Part shown: in pieces, positions 1-6,792 of the stretch
How positions within the stretch are numbered: the stretch's first letter is position 1
Layout: each line of letters opens with the position of its first letter
DNA from: UBA1447 sp964612185
GTDB taxonomy: Bacteria; Bacillota; Clostridia; Oscillospirales; Acutalibacteraceae
Length of the DNA stretch: 15,437 nt
Assembly (NCBI GenBank): GCA_964612185.1
Contig: CAZTCR010000055.1
Location: forward strand, 1 to 15,437
Direction: 5' to 3'
Notes under the pieces: generated by a model
What the model saw: only the letters and a program-made list of their open reading frames with translations
Databases searched by the model: none
What the model was told of the DNA's origin: nothing
Translations under genes and position numbers: made by a program

Positions 1-150
1 TCAAATCGAGCGATGCAAAGTAGTCAGTTGGTAGTTACATTATATACGAGGGAATGACCCTTATATCATTCCAAGGAAGCGCAGCAAAACAACATTTGCA
101 TTTACAAGGTTGATATGTTAAATTGATATCAAACATTTTAGGGAAAGGGG
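1..150 (+). other. Upstream region of the symporter gene, with a small inverted repeat
   Basis: No gene is visible here. A 7-bp inverted repeat (GGAATGA at 51-57 and TCATTCC at 66-72, 8-base loop) could be an operator or a weak hairpin. A poor promoter candidate is TTGCAT (96-101) with TTAAAT (118-123) at 16-bp spacing. There is no T-tract, so the inverted repeat is not a convincing terminator. The window begins here, so the true promoter may lie further upstream. Confidence 0.3.
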
Positions 151-1656
151 TTGATTGATTTGGCTCACGCCAGCAGTGATATAAACGCGCCGGCCGCAGC
201 GGACCAATCTGCCCGGAAGAGTTTTTTACTCAAGAGGAATTTTCTCGGTACGCGGGAGATCGGCGCGCTGGGTCTGTCCAACTTTGGCGGGGCATTAGCC
301 GGCGGCTACATGGGCTCTTTTTTAATGTACTTTTTCACGAGTGTTTTCCGCATTGATTACCGCTACATCAGCCTGATGTATTTTGTTGTCACCATTTGGG
401 ACGCGGTAAACGACCCGATGATGGGTATCGTTTTTGACCGCACCCGTACGCGTTTCGGCAAGGCGCGGCCGTACCTGCTTTTTACACCGATTCCCTGGGC
501 AATCTGCGTCGGCCTGCTTTTTTTAGGGCCTGTCTTCTTCCCCGGCGGCAGTTTGCTGGACATGCGCAAAGTGGTGTATATGTTTGCCACCTATTTTTTG
601 TGGGAAACCTTTAACACCATCAACAGCGTACCCAAGGGCAACCTGCCCCTGCTGATGTCCCCGAACCCGACGGAGCGCAACAAGCTCTTCGCCGCGTCCA
701 ACTTTTTAAACGAGCTTGGCCGCGGCATGCCGAGCCTGATAATCGCCCCGATGATTGATTTGAGCAAGGCGGGTGTCATTAAAATATCTGTCACCAACAG
801 TTTCGCGGTCATCGGTGTGAGCGTTGCGGTGCTTGGCGCTATCCTCTCGCTGTTCGCGTTTTTCGGCACGAAAGAAAGAGTCTTCCTCATCCCCAAGCAG
901 CCGCCTGTACTCCAGGGCGTCAAATATGTTTTCAAAAATAAACCGCTGCTGCTGCAGGTTTTGGCGGGCGTGATGGGCTGCCTTGGCGGTATCGGCGGAA
1001 TTTATGTCAACTTCTTCTACATCGATGTCATGGGTTCCGCAACCATGTCCCTGGTCTGCGGCGCGATGGGCACGGTGATTAAATATGCGTCCTTCGGGCT
1101 GATTCCCTGGTTCTTTAAGCACTTTTCCACCAAGCAGATGTTCTTCGGTTTCAAAGCATATATGACCATCATGAAGATTATTCTGTTCCTCGTCGGGCGG
1201 CGGTTTTTAAATAATCTGCCGATGCTCGCCGTCACAGTGATTGTCGTACAGGCGCTCTATTCGTTTATTGACGGCGCGGAAGGTGTGGTCAACAGCGAGC
1301 TCGGCGCGGATGTACAGGACTATATGGAATGGCAGACCGGCAGCCGGCAGGAGGGCACTACCGGCGCGGTAGCAGGCGTTATCGGCAAATTCGGCAATGC
1401 TGTGAGTTCCTCCGTGAGCGCGATTGTGCTGAACAAGGTTGGCTATCAACAGGGGGCAAGAGAGCAATCGGACGAAACGAAAGCCCGGATTTTTGCCATG
1501 TTCGCCGTTATCCCGCATTTGCTCGGATTACTGGGTTTAATTCCCTGGCTTTTCTACTCCCTTTGGGGCGACAAGCGTGAAAAGATGCGTATGGAACTCG
1601 CGCAGATGAGAGAGGAAAGGGCAAAACTGTATTTTGAGCCGGTTGAGGCAGAATGA
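151..1656 (+). CDS. GPH-family (MFS_2) sugar:cation symporter
   Basis: Probable inner-membrane symporter of the glycoside-pentoside-hexuronide:cation family, taking up a glycoside or related sugar with H+ or Na+. The 501 residues are highly hydrophobic and fit the usual 12 membrane segments and family length of about 450-500. The strongest marker is the family signature after helix 2 (residues 83-110), including WDAVNDPMMG, then DRTRTRFGK and RPYLL. The N-terminal 30 residues are polar and the C-terminal tail is charged, both cytoplasmic. The start is TTG: either 151 (AGGG at 140-143, spacing 7) or TTG at 160 (GGGG at 147-150, spacing 9); the second would drop three residues. The methyltransferase gene follows after 15 bp and is probably co-transcribed. 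The substrate cannot be read from sequence. It has no evident link to the defence operon downstream. Confidence 0.9.
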   Translation: MIDLAHASSDINAPAAADQSARKSFLLKRNFLGTREIGALGLSNFGGALAGGYMGSFLMYFFTSVFRIDYRYISLMYFVVTIWDAVNDPMMGIVFDRTRTRFGKARPYLLFTPIPWAICVGLLFLGPVFFPGGSLLDMRKVVYMFATYFLWETFNTINSVPKGNLPLLMSPNPTERNKLFAASNFLNELGRGMPSLIIAPMIDLSKAGVIKISVTNSFAVIGVSVAVLGAILSLFAFFGTKERVFLIPKQPPVLQGVKYVFKNKPLLLQVLAGVMGCLGGIGGIYVNFFYIDVMGSATMSLVCGAMGTVIKYASFGLIPWFFKHFSTKQMFFGFKAYMTIMKIILFLVGRRFLNNLPMLAVTVIVVQALYSFIDGAEGVVNSELGADVQDYMEWQTGSRQEGTTGAVAGVIGKFGNAVSSSVSAIVLNKVGYQQGAREQSDETKARIFAMFAVIPHLLGLLGLIPWLFYSLWGDKREKMRMELAQMREERAKLYFEPVEAE

Positions 1657-1671
1657 AAGCAGGTCTTATAT

Positions 1672-2256
1672 ATGCCGCATAAATTTGAAGCGAAAGATAT
1701 GAAAAAACTGGATACCGAGTGGCGCAGGCAAAATCTGCCGCCGCTGCCGACGCTTGAAAAGCTAGGTCTGAGCCCTGCTGACACTGTTGCCGATATCGGC
1801 TGCGGCGTCGGCTATTTCACCGTCCCTGCTGCACAGTTTATTGCCGGCATAAACAAAGTCTACGCGCTGGACACCTCCGCGGAAATGCTCACGGAAACAC
1901 TTAGGCGGGCAAATGAAGCCGGTGTGCAAAATATAGAAGCCGTTTTAACAGACGAATACGATTTAAAGCTACAAGACGCATTGGTCACCTTCGCCCTGAT
2001 GGTGAATGTGCTGCACGAAATTGAGGACAAGTCAAAGTTTATCCGGGAGATTAACCGCATATTGACATTAAACGGCAAAATTGCTGTTATTGAATGGCAC
2101 AAGGAAAACGCCGATATGGGCCCGCCGGCGGAGCACCGCATCGGGCAGGAGGAGACCGCAGACCTGTTGAACAGCCTCGGTTTTGAAACCGGTGCGGTGA
2201 TGGACTTTGCGGGGAAGTTTTATGGGTTGGTTGCGGTTAAAAAGAGAGCCTTATAG
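1672..2256 (+). CDS. Class I SAM-dependent methyltransferase (UbiE/Methyltransf_11-like)
   Basis: Small soluble methyltransferase (194 aa) transferring a methyl group from S-adenosylmethionine to an unknown acceptor. Motif I is VADIGCGVGYFT at residues 39-50 (the SAM-binding glycine loop), the acidic residue ending strand 2 is D67, and the motif IV region is VNVLHEIED (111-119). The IEWHK stretch (140-144) and GPPAEHRI (150-157) are typical of a clostridial/archaeal Methyltransf_11 subgroup annotated only as class I methyltransferase. The ATG at 1672 has AGG at 1661-1663 with 8-base spacing. It lies 15 bp after the symporter and before a strong terminator, so the two genes form a unit. There is no helix-turn-helix or membrane segment. 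The fold is certain, the substrate is not. Confidence 0.85.
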   Translation: MPHKFEAKDMKKLDTEWRRQNLPPLPTLEKLGLSPADTVADIGCGVGYFTVPAAQFIAGINKVYALDTSAEMLTETLRRANEAGVQNIEAVLTDEYDLKLQDALVTFALMVNVLHEIEDKSKFIREINRILTLNGKIAVIEWHKENADMGPPAEHRIGQEETADLLNSLGFETGAVMDFAGKFYGLVAVKKRAL

Positions 2257-2280
2257 ATAGCATACTATTATAAAGCATGG

Positions 2281-2307
2281 GAGCGGATGAGAGTTCGCTC
2301 TTTTTTT
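2281..2307 (+). terminator. Intrinsic terminator of the symporter-methyltransferase unit
   Basis: A 7-bp stem, GAGCGGA (2281-2287) pairing with TTCGCTC (2294-2300) including one G-T wobble, with a 6-base loop, runs straight into seven T residues (2301-2307). It begins 25 bp after the methyltransferase stop codon and insulates this unit from the defence operon. Confidence 0.9.
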
Positions 2308-2311
2308 CTAT

Positions 2312-2335
2312 CTCTCAGCCGCCTGCGGCGTCAGC
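2312..2335 (+). repeat. CTCTCAG-type interspersed repeat, copy 1 (partial)
   Basis: Starts CTCTCAGCCGCC and ends CGTCAGCT. It matches the element at 2475-2500 apart from a few substitutions and one length difference. It contains a short GC-rich palindrome (GCCG 2318-2321 with CGGC 2326-2329). Confidence 0.6.
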
Positions 2336-2364
2336 TTTTTCTCCGATAACGGGAACCCCCCTTT

Positions 2365-2397
2365 TGTCGCTTTGCGACATTTCCCCTATTAGGGGAA
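2365..2397. repeat. Two adjacent perfect hairpins
   Basis: TGTCGC (2365-2370) pairs with GCGACA (2374-2379) over a TTT loop. Immediately after, TTCCCCT (2381-2387) pairs with AGGGGAA (2391-2397) over an ATT loop. Both are perfect. Neither is followed by a T-tract, so they look like interspersed repeats, not terminators. Confidence 0.65.
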
Positions 2398-2432
2398 TTT
2401 CCTAATATAGGCGAACACTGAATTGAAACCCC

Positions 2433-2465
2433 CGTTGTAGGGAACAACCCCTGTGTTGTTCCGCG
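2433..2465 (+). repeat. GTAGGG hairpin repeat, stem variant GGAACAAC
   Basis: CGTTGTAG leads into GGAACAAC (2441-2448), a 6-base loop, and GTTGTTCC (2455-2462), then GCG. The stem is a perfect 8 bp. It has the same head (CGTTGTAGG) and the same CG tail as the copies at 2575 and 2608 but a different stem sequence. Confidence 0.65.
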
Positions 2466-2474
2466 TTATTCTAC

Positions 2475-2500
2475 CTCTCAGTCGCCATCCGGCGACAGCT
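2475..2500 (+). repeat. CTCTCAG-type interspersed repeat, copy 2
   Basis: Starts CTCTCAGTCGCC and ends CGACAGCT, related to the copy at 2312-2335. The core is a hairpin, GTCGCC (2481-2486) with GGCGAC (2491-2496), loop ATCC. Both stem arms differ from copy 1, as expected if base pairing is maintained. Confidence 0.6.
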
Positions 2501-2546
2501 CTCCTTCCAAAGGCGAGCCAAGGTTGAAGAATCGCTGTTTTGAACT

Positions 2547-2563
2547 GTTGCAATATATGCAAC
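2547..2563. repeat. AT-looped hairpin
   Basis: GTTGCA (2547-2552) pairs with TGCAAC (2558-2563) over a 5-base A/T loop. No T-tract follows. Function unknown. Confidence 0.5.
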
Positions 2564-2574
2564 GATTGGAATCC

Positions 2575-2604
2575 CCGTTGTAGGGGGCGGGTCTTCCGCC
2601 CCGT
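2575..2604 (+). repeat. GTAGGG hairpin repeat, stem variant GGGGCGG
   Basis: CCGTTGTAG leads into GGGGCGG (2584-2590), a 5-base loop, and CCGCCCC (2596-2602), then a G. The first 18 bases (2575-2592) recur perfectly in inverted orientation at 15307-15324 beyond the far end of the defence operon. Confidence 0.7.
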
Positions 2605-2606
2605 AT

Positions 2607-2633
2607 TGTAGGGGCGCACTGCGTGCGTCCGCG
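2607..2633 (+). repeat. GTAGGG hairpin repeat, stem variant GGGCGCAC
   Basis: TTGTAG leads into GGGCGCAC (2612-2619), loop TGC, and GTGCGTCC (2623-2630), then GCG. The stem is 8 bp with one G-T pair. It lies directly beside the preceding copy. Confidence 0.65.
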
Positions 2634-2653
2634 GTTTCGCCCGCAGGCGGTAG

Positions 2654-2671
2654 TGTCATTTGTTAATGACA
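2654..2671. repeat. Perfect hairpin TGTCATT/AATGACA
   Basis: TGTCATT (2654-2660) pairs with AATGACA (2665-2671) over a TGTT loop. It ends about 90 bp upstream of the predicted promoter of the defence operon. An operator role is possible but unsupported; it may be another repeat. Confidence 0.45.
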
Positions 2672-2762
2672 TGGGGATTGCCGTTCCTTGTCCCGTAAAT
2701 AGGACTCCACCCAAAATTCAGCAATATTTGTACCAATACAAGGAACATTTTAATTTATTTCA

Positions 2763-2794
2763 TGGAAATCATTAATAATATGTGCTACTATATA
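2763..2794 (+). promoter_or_regulatory. Probable promoter of the defence operon (extended -10)
   Basis: TG at 2783-2784, one base before TACTAT (2786-2791), makes an extended -10 element. A weak -35, TGGAAA (2763-2768, 4 of 6 to TTGACA), sits 17 bp upstream. An overlapping alternative -10 is TATATA (2789-2794). The surroundings are very AT-rich, unlike the GC-rich repeats before. It implies a leader of roughly 45 bases before the helicase start codon. Confidence 0.55.
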
Positions 2795-2829
2795 AAAGTT
2801 AATGTGACCCATGTTATAACTGTATAACT

Positions 2830-2846
2830 GAGGTGAAACAGAATTG
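2830..2846 (+). promoter_or_regulatory. Ribosome binding site fixing the TTG start of the helicase
   Basis: GAGGTG at 2830-2835 lies 8 bases before TTG at 2844. No ATG or GTG in this frame has a comparable site nearby, and the protein encoded from this TTG begins with the conserved N-terminal domain, so TTG is the likely start. Confidence 0.75.
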
Positions 2847-5800
2847 AAAATAATTGACAATGTCAACGAACTGCTCAAGGACGACCTTGCCGTGACCATG
2901 CAAAAAAACAGTAAGGTTGCGATTGCGGCATCTTATTTTTCTATCTATGCTTTTCAGGAGTTAAAGGCACAGCTAAAGGATATTGACGAACTCAAATTTA
3001 TTTTCACTTCACCGTCTTTCACCACGGAAAAAGCCAAGAAAGAAAAGCGGGAATTTTATATCCCGCAGCTCAACCGCGAAAAGAGCCTTTACGGCACGGA
3101 GTTTGAACTCAAGCTCCGCAACCAAATGACACAAAAGGCCATCGCTATCGAGTGCGCTGAATGGGTGCGCCAAAAGGCAACCTTTAAATCAAATATCACG
3201 CAGGAAAACATGGGCGGTTTTATCAATGTGCAAAACAGTGATGACCGCCTGACTTATATGCCGGTTAATGGGTTTACTACCGTAGATATCGGCTGTGAAA
3301 AAGGTAACAATATTTACAACATGGTCAACAAATTTGAGGCACCGTTCAGTGACGAGTACTTTAAGATTTTTAACACCATTTGGCACGACCGGGAAAAACT
3401 GCATGATGTTACGGAAGAAGTTATTGAAAACATTTCAACCGTTTACCGTGAAAACCCGGCCGAATTCATCTATTTTTTAACGCTCTACAATATTTTCAGC
3501 GAGTTTCTTGAGGATATCTCCGAAGATGTCCTGCCCAACGAGGCAACCGGCTTCAAGGAAAGCGCCATTTGGAAAATGCTTTATAACTTCCAAAAAGACG
3601 CCGCGCTTGCCATTATCAACAAGCTGGAAAAATACAACGGCTGTATTCTGGCGGACAGCGTCGGTTTGGGCAAAACTTTCACCGCGCTCGGGGTTATCAA
3701 GTATTATGAGATGCGCAACAAAACCGTATTGGTGCTGTGCCCTAAAAAACTAAACGATAACTGGAACACTTTTAAACTGAATCTACTTAACAACCCCATT
3801 GCCTCCGACCGCCTGCGGTATGATGTTTTATATCACACCGATTTATCCCGGACGCGCGGCTACTCCAACGGCATCCCGCTGGACAGAATCAATTGGAGCA
3901 ACTACGATTTGGTGATTATCGATGAATCGCACAATTTTCGCAATGGCGGGCAGGTTTACGGTGAATTCAGCGATAAAGAAAACCGTTACTTAAGGCTTTT
4001 AAATCAGGTAATTCGTAAAGGCGTTAAAACGAAAGTACTGATGCTTTCCGCCACACCGGTGAACAACCAATTTACGGATTTGAAAAACCAGCTTGCCTTG
4101 GCGTATGAAGGCAATGAGGAAAATATCAATGCGATGCTGAATACCAAAAACAGCATTGATGTTGTTTTTCGGCTTGCACAAAGAGCCTTCAATAAATGGA
4201 GCGAATTTCAGGCAGCGGACCGCACAACGGATAATCTGCTCAAGATGCTGGATTTTGACTTTTTTGAATTGCTGGACAGTGTGACGATCGCCCGCTCCCG
4301 CAGGCATATTGTTAAGTATTACGACACGGCGGATATCGGCACTTTCCCCGAAAGGCTCAAGCCTATTTCCCTGCGGTGTGAGCTGACTACCCTGCCGGGC
4401 GCGATTACTTACAATGAAATTTATAAGAAGCTTTCCGCCCTGAATATGAGCATCTACACCCCGTCGGAATACATTCTGCCGAGCAAATCGGACAAGTACG
4501 AAGCCAAGTACGGCAGAGATATGGAAAATGTCCGCTTCAAGCAGATTGACCGTGAGCGCGGCATTATGATACTCATGCGCATCAATCTGTTAAAGCGGCT
4601 GGAAAGCTCTGTCTACGCCTTCCGCCTGACGGTTCAGCGGGTACTGAAGCTAATTACGGACACCCTGTATGAAATTGAGCATTACGACCCGAACAAGATA
4701 CTGGAGCTCCGTGAAATCAGCGAGGATGACTTTGACTTAGACGACCAGAACAATGACCTCTTCACCGTTGGTAAAAAAGTTAAAATCAGCCTTGCCGATA
4801 TGGACCATATCACCTGGCAGAAAAAACTGACCCATGACCTTGAAGTACTTGCGGACCTGCTCGGCAGGATGAATGCCATCACCCCCGTGGAGGACAACAA
4901 GCTCGATGTGCTTGCCGATACCATACGCAAAAAGCTCGCCTGCCCTATAAACGACGGCAACAAGAAAATCATCATATTCACCGCTTTTTCCGATACGGCC
5001 GAATACCTGTATGAGCATGTCGGCAAACTGATGAGAAAAGAGTTTGCCCTGCACACCTCAATGGTCACCGGTTCCGTCGGCAGCAAAACCACGGTGCCGA
5101 AACTGCATACCGACCTGAACACTATCCTCACCTGTTTTTCCCCCTTGTCAAAAGACAAACACCTGATTCTGCCGGACGAAAAAGCGGAGATTGATATGCT
5201 CATCGCGACCGACTGCATATCCGAAGGGCAGAATTTGCAGGACTGCGACTTTTTGATCAATTACGATATCCATTGGAACCCCGTGCGCATCATCCAGCGG
5301 TTCGGGCGCATTGACCGTATCGGCAGCAAAAACAAGGTGATTCAACTCGTCAACTTCTGGCCTGATTTAGACCTTGATGAATACATCAAATTGAAATCTC
5401 GCGTGGAATCGAGAATGCGCGTAACCGTTATGACTGCCACCGGGGACGACAATCCGATTGACGACGAAAAGGGTGATTTGGAATACCGCAAGCAGCAGCT
5501 TGAACGGCTGCAAAAAGAAGTGGTGGATATTGAGGAAATGAGCAGCGGTATCTCTATCATGGATTTGGGGCTCAACGAATTCCGCCTCGATTTACTCAGC
5601 TACATCAAAGAAAACCCGGATTTGGACAGGACACCGTTCGGTCTGCACACCGTAGTCCCCGCGCAGGGCGCGGATATTCCGCCGGGTGTGGTCTACATCC
5701 TCAAGAACATCAACAACGGCGTGAATGCCGATAATCAAAACAGGCTGCATCCGTTTTATATGGTCTATATCTCAGACGGGGGCGAAATAGTATCCAACCA

Positions 5801-6083
5801 TCTGGAACCCAAAAAGACGCTGGATATTTTGCGCCTCGTCTGCAAAGGCAGAACGCAGCCCGAAGGGGAGCTTTGCCGCCGGTTTAACCTTGCGACCGAT
5901 GACGGCAAAAAAATGAGCAAATATTCCGACCTGCTCGGGGAGGCTATCGGCTCTGTTATCCATGTGAAGGAGCAGAAGGATATTGACAGCTTTTTCAGCG
6001 AAGGCGAAACGAGCTTTTTGACCAATGCGATTTCCGGGCTGGATGATTTTGAGTTGATTTGTTTCATCGTTATTTCAAATTAA
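2844..6083 (+). CDS. SNF2-type (superfamily 2) helicase with PLD-like N-terminal domain, defence-associated
   Basis: Large ATP-dependent DNA translocase/helicase (1079 aa), first gene of the defence operon. Residues 1-60 resemble the phospholipase-D-like fold found at the front of helicases of this class, but no HxKx4D motif is visible, so nuclease activity there is doubtful. The helicase core shows Walker A DSVGLGKT (271-278), a DEAH-box variant DESH (360-363), motif III SAT (402-404), and lobe 2 with ATDCISEGQNLQ (788-799) and QRFGRIDRIG (818-827), the SNF2 motif V/VI region. Residues 460-700 form an inter-lobe insertion. The C-terminal 200 residues have no motif I recognise. Related helicases occur beside DUF4391 and type III Mod/Res genes, as here; DrmD of DISARM is a comparable SNF2 protein in another methylase-based system. 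The gene is GC-richer (about 52% in 4861-5100) than the ATPase gene downstream. It probably helps Res/Mod scan or remodel DNA; that role is inferred. Confidence 0.88.
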   Translation: MKIIDNVNELLKDDLAVTMQKNSKVAIAASYFSIYAFQELKAQLKDIDELKFIFTSPSFTTEKAKKEKREFYIPQLNREKSLYGTEFELKLRNQMTQKAIAIECAEWVRQKATFKSNITQENMGGFINVQNSDDRLTYMPVNGFTTVDIGCEKGNNIYNMVNKFEAPFSDEYFKIFNTIWHDREKLHDVTEEVIENISTVYRENPAEFIYFLTLYNIFSEFLEDISEDVLPNEATGFKESAIWKMLYNFQKDAALAIINKLEKYNGCILADSVGLGKTFTALGVIKYYEMRNKTVLVLCPKKLNDNWNTFKLNLLNNPIASDRLRYDVLYHTDLSRTRGYSNGIPLDRINWSNYDLVIIDESHNFRNGGQVYGEFSDKENRYLRLLNQVIRKGVKTKVLMLSATPVNNQFTDLKNQLALAYEGNEENINAMLNTKNSIDVVFRLAQRAFNKWSEFQAADRTTDNLLKMLDFDFFELLDSVTIARSRRHIVKYYDTADIGTFPERLKPISLRCELTTLPGAITYNEIYKKLSALNMSIYTPSEYILPSKSDKYEAKYGRDMENVRFKQIDRERGIMILMRINLLKRLESSVYAFRLTVQRVLKLITDTLYEIEHYDPNKILELREISEDDFDLDDQNNDLFTVGKKVKISLADMDHITWQKKLTHDLEVLADLLGRMNAITPVEDNKLDVLADTIRKKLACPINDGNKKIIIFTAFSDTAEYLYEHVGKLMRKEFALHTSMVTGSVGSKTTVPKLHTDLNTILTCFSPLSKDKHLILPDEKAEIDMLIATDCISEGQNLQDCDFLINYDIHWNPVRIIQRFGRIDRIGSKNKVIQLVNFWPDLDLDEYIKLKSRVESRMRVTVMTATGDDNPIDDEKGDLEYRKQQLERLQKEVVDIEEMSSGISIMDLGLNEFRLDLLSYIKENPDLDRTPFGLHTVVPAQGADIPPGVVYILKNINNGVNADNQNRLHPFYMVYISDGGEIVSNHLEPKKTLDILRLVCKGRTQPEGELCRRFNLATDDGKKMSKYSDLLGEAIGSVIHVKEQKDIDSFFSEGETSFLTNAISGLDDFELICFIVISN

Positions 6084-6085
6084 AT

Positions 6086-6110
6086 GTAGGGGCGAACTGT
6101 GTTCGTCCGT
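6086..6110 (+). repeat. GTAGGG hairpin repeat, stem variant GGGCGAAC (copy 1)
   Basis: TGTAG leads into GGGCGAAC (6090-6097), loop TGT, and GTTCGTCC (6101-6108). The 8-bp stem has one G-T pair. It starts 3 bp after the helicase stop codon. Confidence 0.7.
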
Positions 6111-6133
6111 GTGTAGAGGCGGCGTTCGTCCGA

Positions 6134-6159
6134 GTAGGGGCGAACATTGTTCGCCCGCG
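6134..6159 (+). repeat. GTAGGG hairpin repeat, stem variant GGGCGAAC (copy 2)
   Basis: GTAGG leads into GGGCGAAC (6138-6145), loop ATT, and GTTCGCCC (6149-6156), then GCG. The 8-bp stem is perfect. It is the best-formed member of the family in this window. Confidence 0.75.
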
Positions 6160-6171
6160 AATGGAAAGGGC

Positions 6172-6186
6172 AGGTGCATTTGTTTG
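6172..6186 (+). promoter_or_regulatory. Ribosome binding site fixing the TTG start of the DUF4391 gene
   Basis: AGGTG at 6172-6176 lies 7 bases before TTG at 6184. The longer in-frame start (GTG at 6109) would translate through the hairpin repeats and add 25 residues of repeat-derived sequence, so it is rejected. Confidence 0.75.
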
Positions 6187-6792
6187 ATTGTTTTTCCCAA
6201 ATCAACCGAAATAAACAAACCGATGCCCAAAGAGGCGTTTTACCGCAACCTTGCTTTGAGCACCGGTATAAAAGAAAAATTCGTGTCGGACATTAAGCGC
6301 ATCATTCTGCTGAACAAGCTCGCACCGTCCACCTATAACATCGCCAAAGGCAAAGAACTCGGTGAAATACTCGTGCTGTCCGTTGAACTCAAAAAGCAGG
6401 ATTTTGACTATAAAACAATCGAAACCATCGCGCGGAAGAACAAGCATAAAATCCTTTTTATTATAAGGTTTGAGGAATCTGCACAGCTTGCCGTTTTCCA
6501 CAACAAGCTTTATAAAAATCATTGGCGGCAGGTGCAAAACCAAAACCTTGCCGTAACCGGCATGAATTTGGATGATGTTTGGAAAAACTTTGTTGCGCAA
6601 ATCAGCGGGATAGTAATTGGGCTTGGCGAGGATTTAAACGAAACAATAGAAAAGCATGAGCAGACGGAGCGGCTGAAAAGAGAAATCGCGAGACTGGAAA
6701 AACTGGCGCAGAATGAAAAGACACCGAAGAAGAAATTTGAGTTGGTGAATGAAATACACCGCCTAGGGAAGGAGCAGAAAAATGATTGCTAA
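6184..6792 (+). CDS. DUF4391 family protein, helicase/type III R-M associated
   Basis: A 202-residue protein that I recognise as DUF4391 from its opening, LIVFPKSTEINKPMPKEAFY (first residue read as Met), and from later conserved stretches such as LVLSVELKKQDFDYKT, LAVFHNKLY and NLDDVWKNFVAQI. The C-terminal 45 residues (around RLKREIARLEKLAQ) are strongly charged and likely a coiled coil. No catalytic motif is apparent. DUF4391 genes occur between an SNF2-type helicase gene and type III-like mod/res genes, so it is probably a small structural or adaptor subunit of that complex; no biochemical role is known to me. It starts at TTG 6184 behind AGGTG. Its last 11 bases overlap the start of the ATPase gene, suggesting translational coupling. 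Confidence 0.82.
   Translation: MIVFPKSTEINKPMPKEAFYRNLALSTGIKEKFVSDIKRIILLNKLAPSTYNIAKGKELGEILVLSVELKKQDFDYKTIETIARKNKHKILFIIRFEESAQLAVFHNKLYKNHWRQVQNQNLAVTGMNLDDVWKNFVAQISGIVIGLGEDLNETIEKHEQTERLKREIARLEKLAQNEKTPKKKFELVNEIHRLGKEQKNDC

Larger units (their letters stand above)
2308..2762. other. Gene-free spacer packed with hairpin repeats
   Basis: About 450 bp without a credible gene. Short open frames here lack ribosome binding sites and run through palindromes. The region holds at least seven independent stem-loops, several built on one pattern (GTAGGG, variable stem, short loop, complementary stem, CG) and two related CTCTCAG elements. Such tandem clusters of small palindromes are common intergenic repeats in Clostridia genomes. 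They are listed individually below. Part of this DNA may also form the 5' boundary of the defence operon. Confidence 0.7.
6084..6183 (+). other. 100-bp intra-operon spacer with two GTAGGG hairpins
   Basis: This is the only sizeable gap inside the operon. It is filled by two near-identical hairpin repeats (listed separately) and a partial third (GGCGTTCGTCCG, 6120-6131), followed by the ribosome binding site of the DUF4391 gene. There is no T-tract, so read-through is expected. The structures may act on mRNA stability or attenuation. Confidence 0.6.

Noticed and set aside
151..2256. Symporter and methyltransferase as parts of the defence system
   Set aside because: They end in a strong terminator, are separated by about 590 bp of repeats and a new promoter, and have metabolic family assignments.
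2389..2714. Small minus-strand open frames in the pre-operon spacer
   Set aside because: They translate palindromic repeats, overlap one another in different frames and lack start signals.
2433..6159. GTAGGG repeats as a CRISPR array
   Set aside because: Spacing is irregular, the repeats are themselves hairpins of variable stem sequence, copies are separated by a whole gene, and no cas gene is present.
6109..6183. Longer DUF4391 protein starting at GTG 6109
   Set aside because: It would translate the hairpin repeats into non-family sequence, with no ribosome binding site at 6109, while TTG 6184 has AGGTG at ideal spacing and begins exactly at the family's N-terminus.
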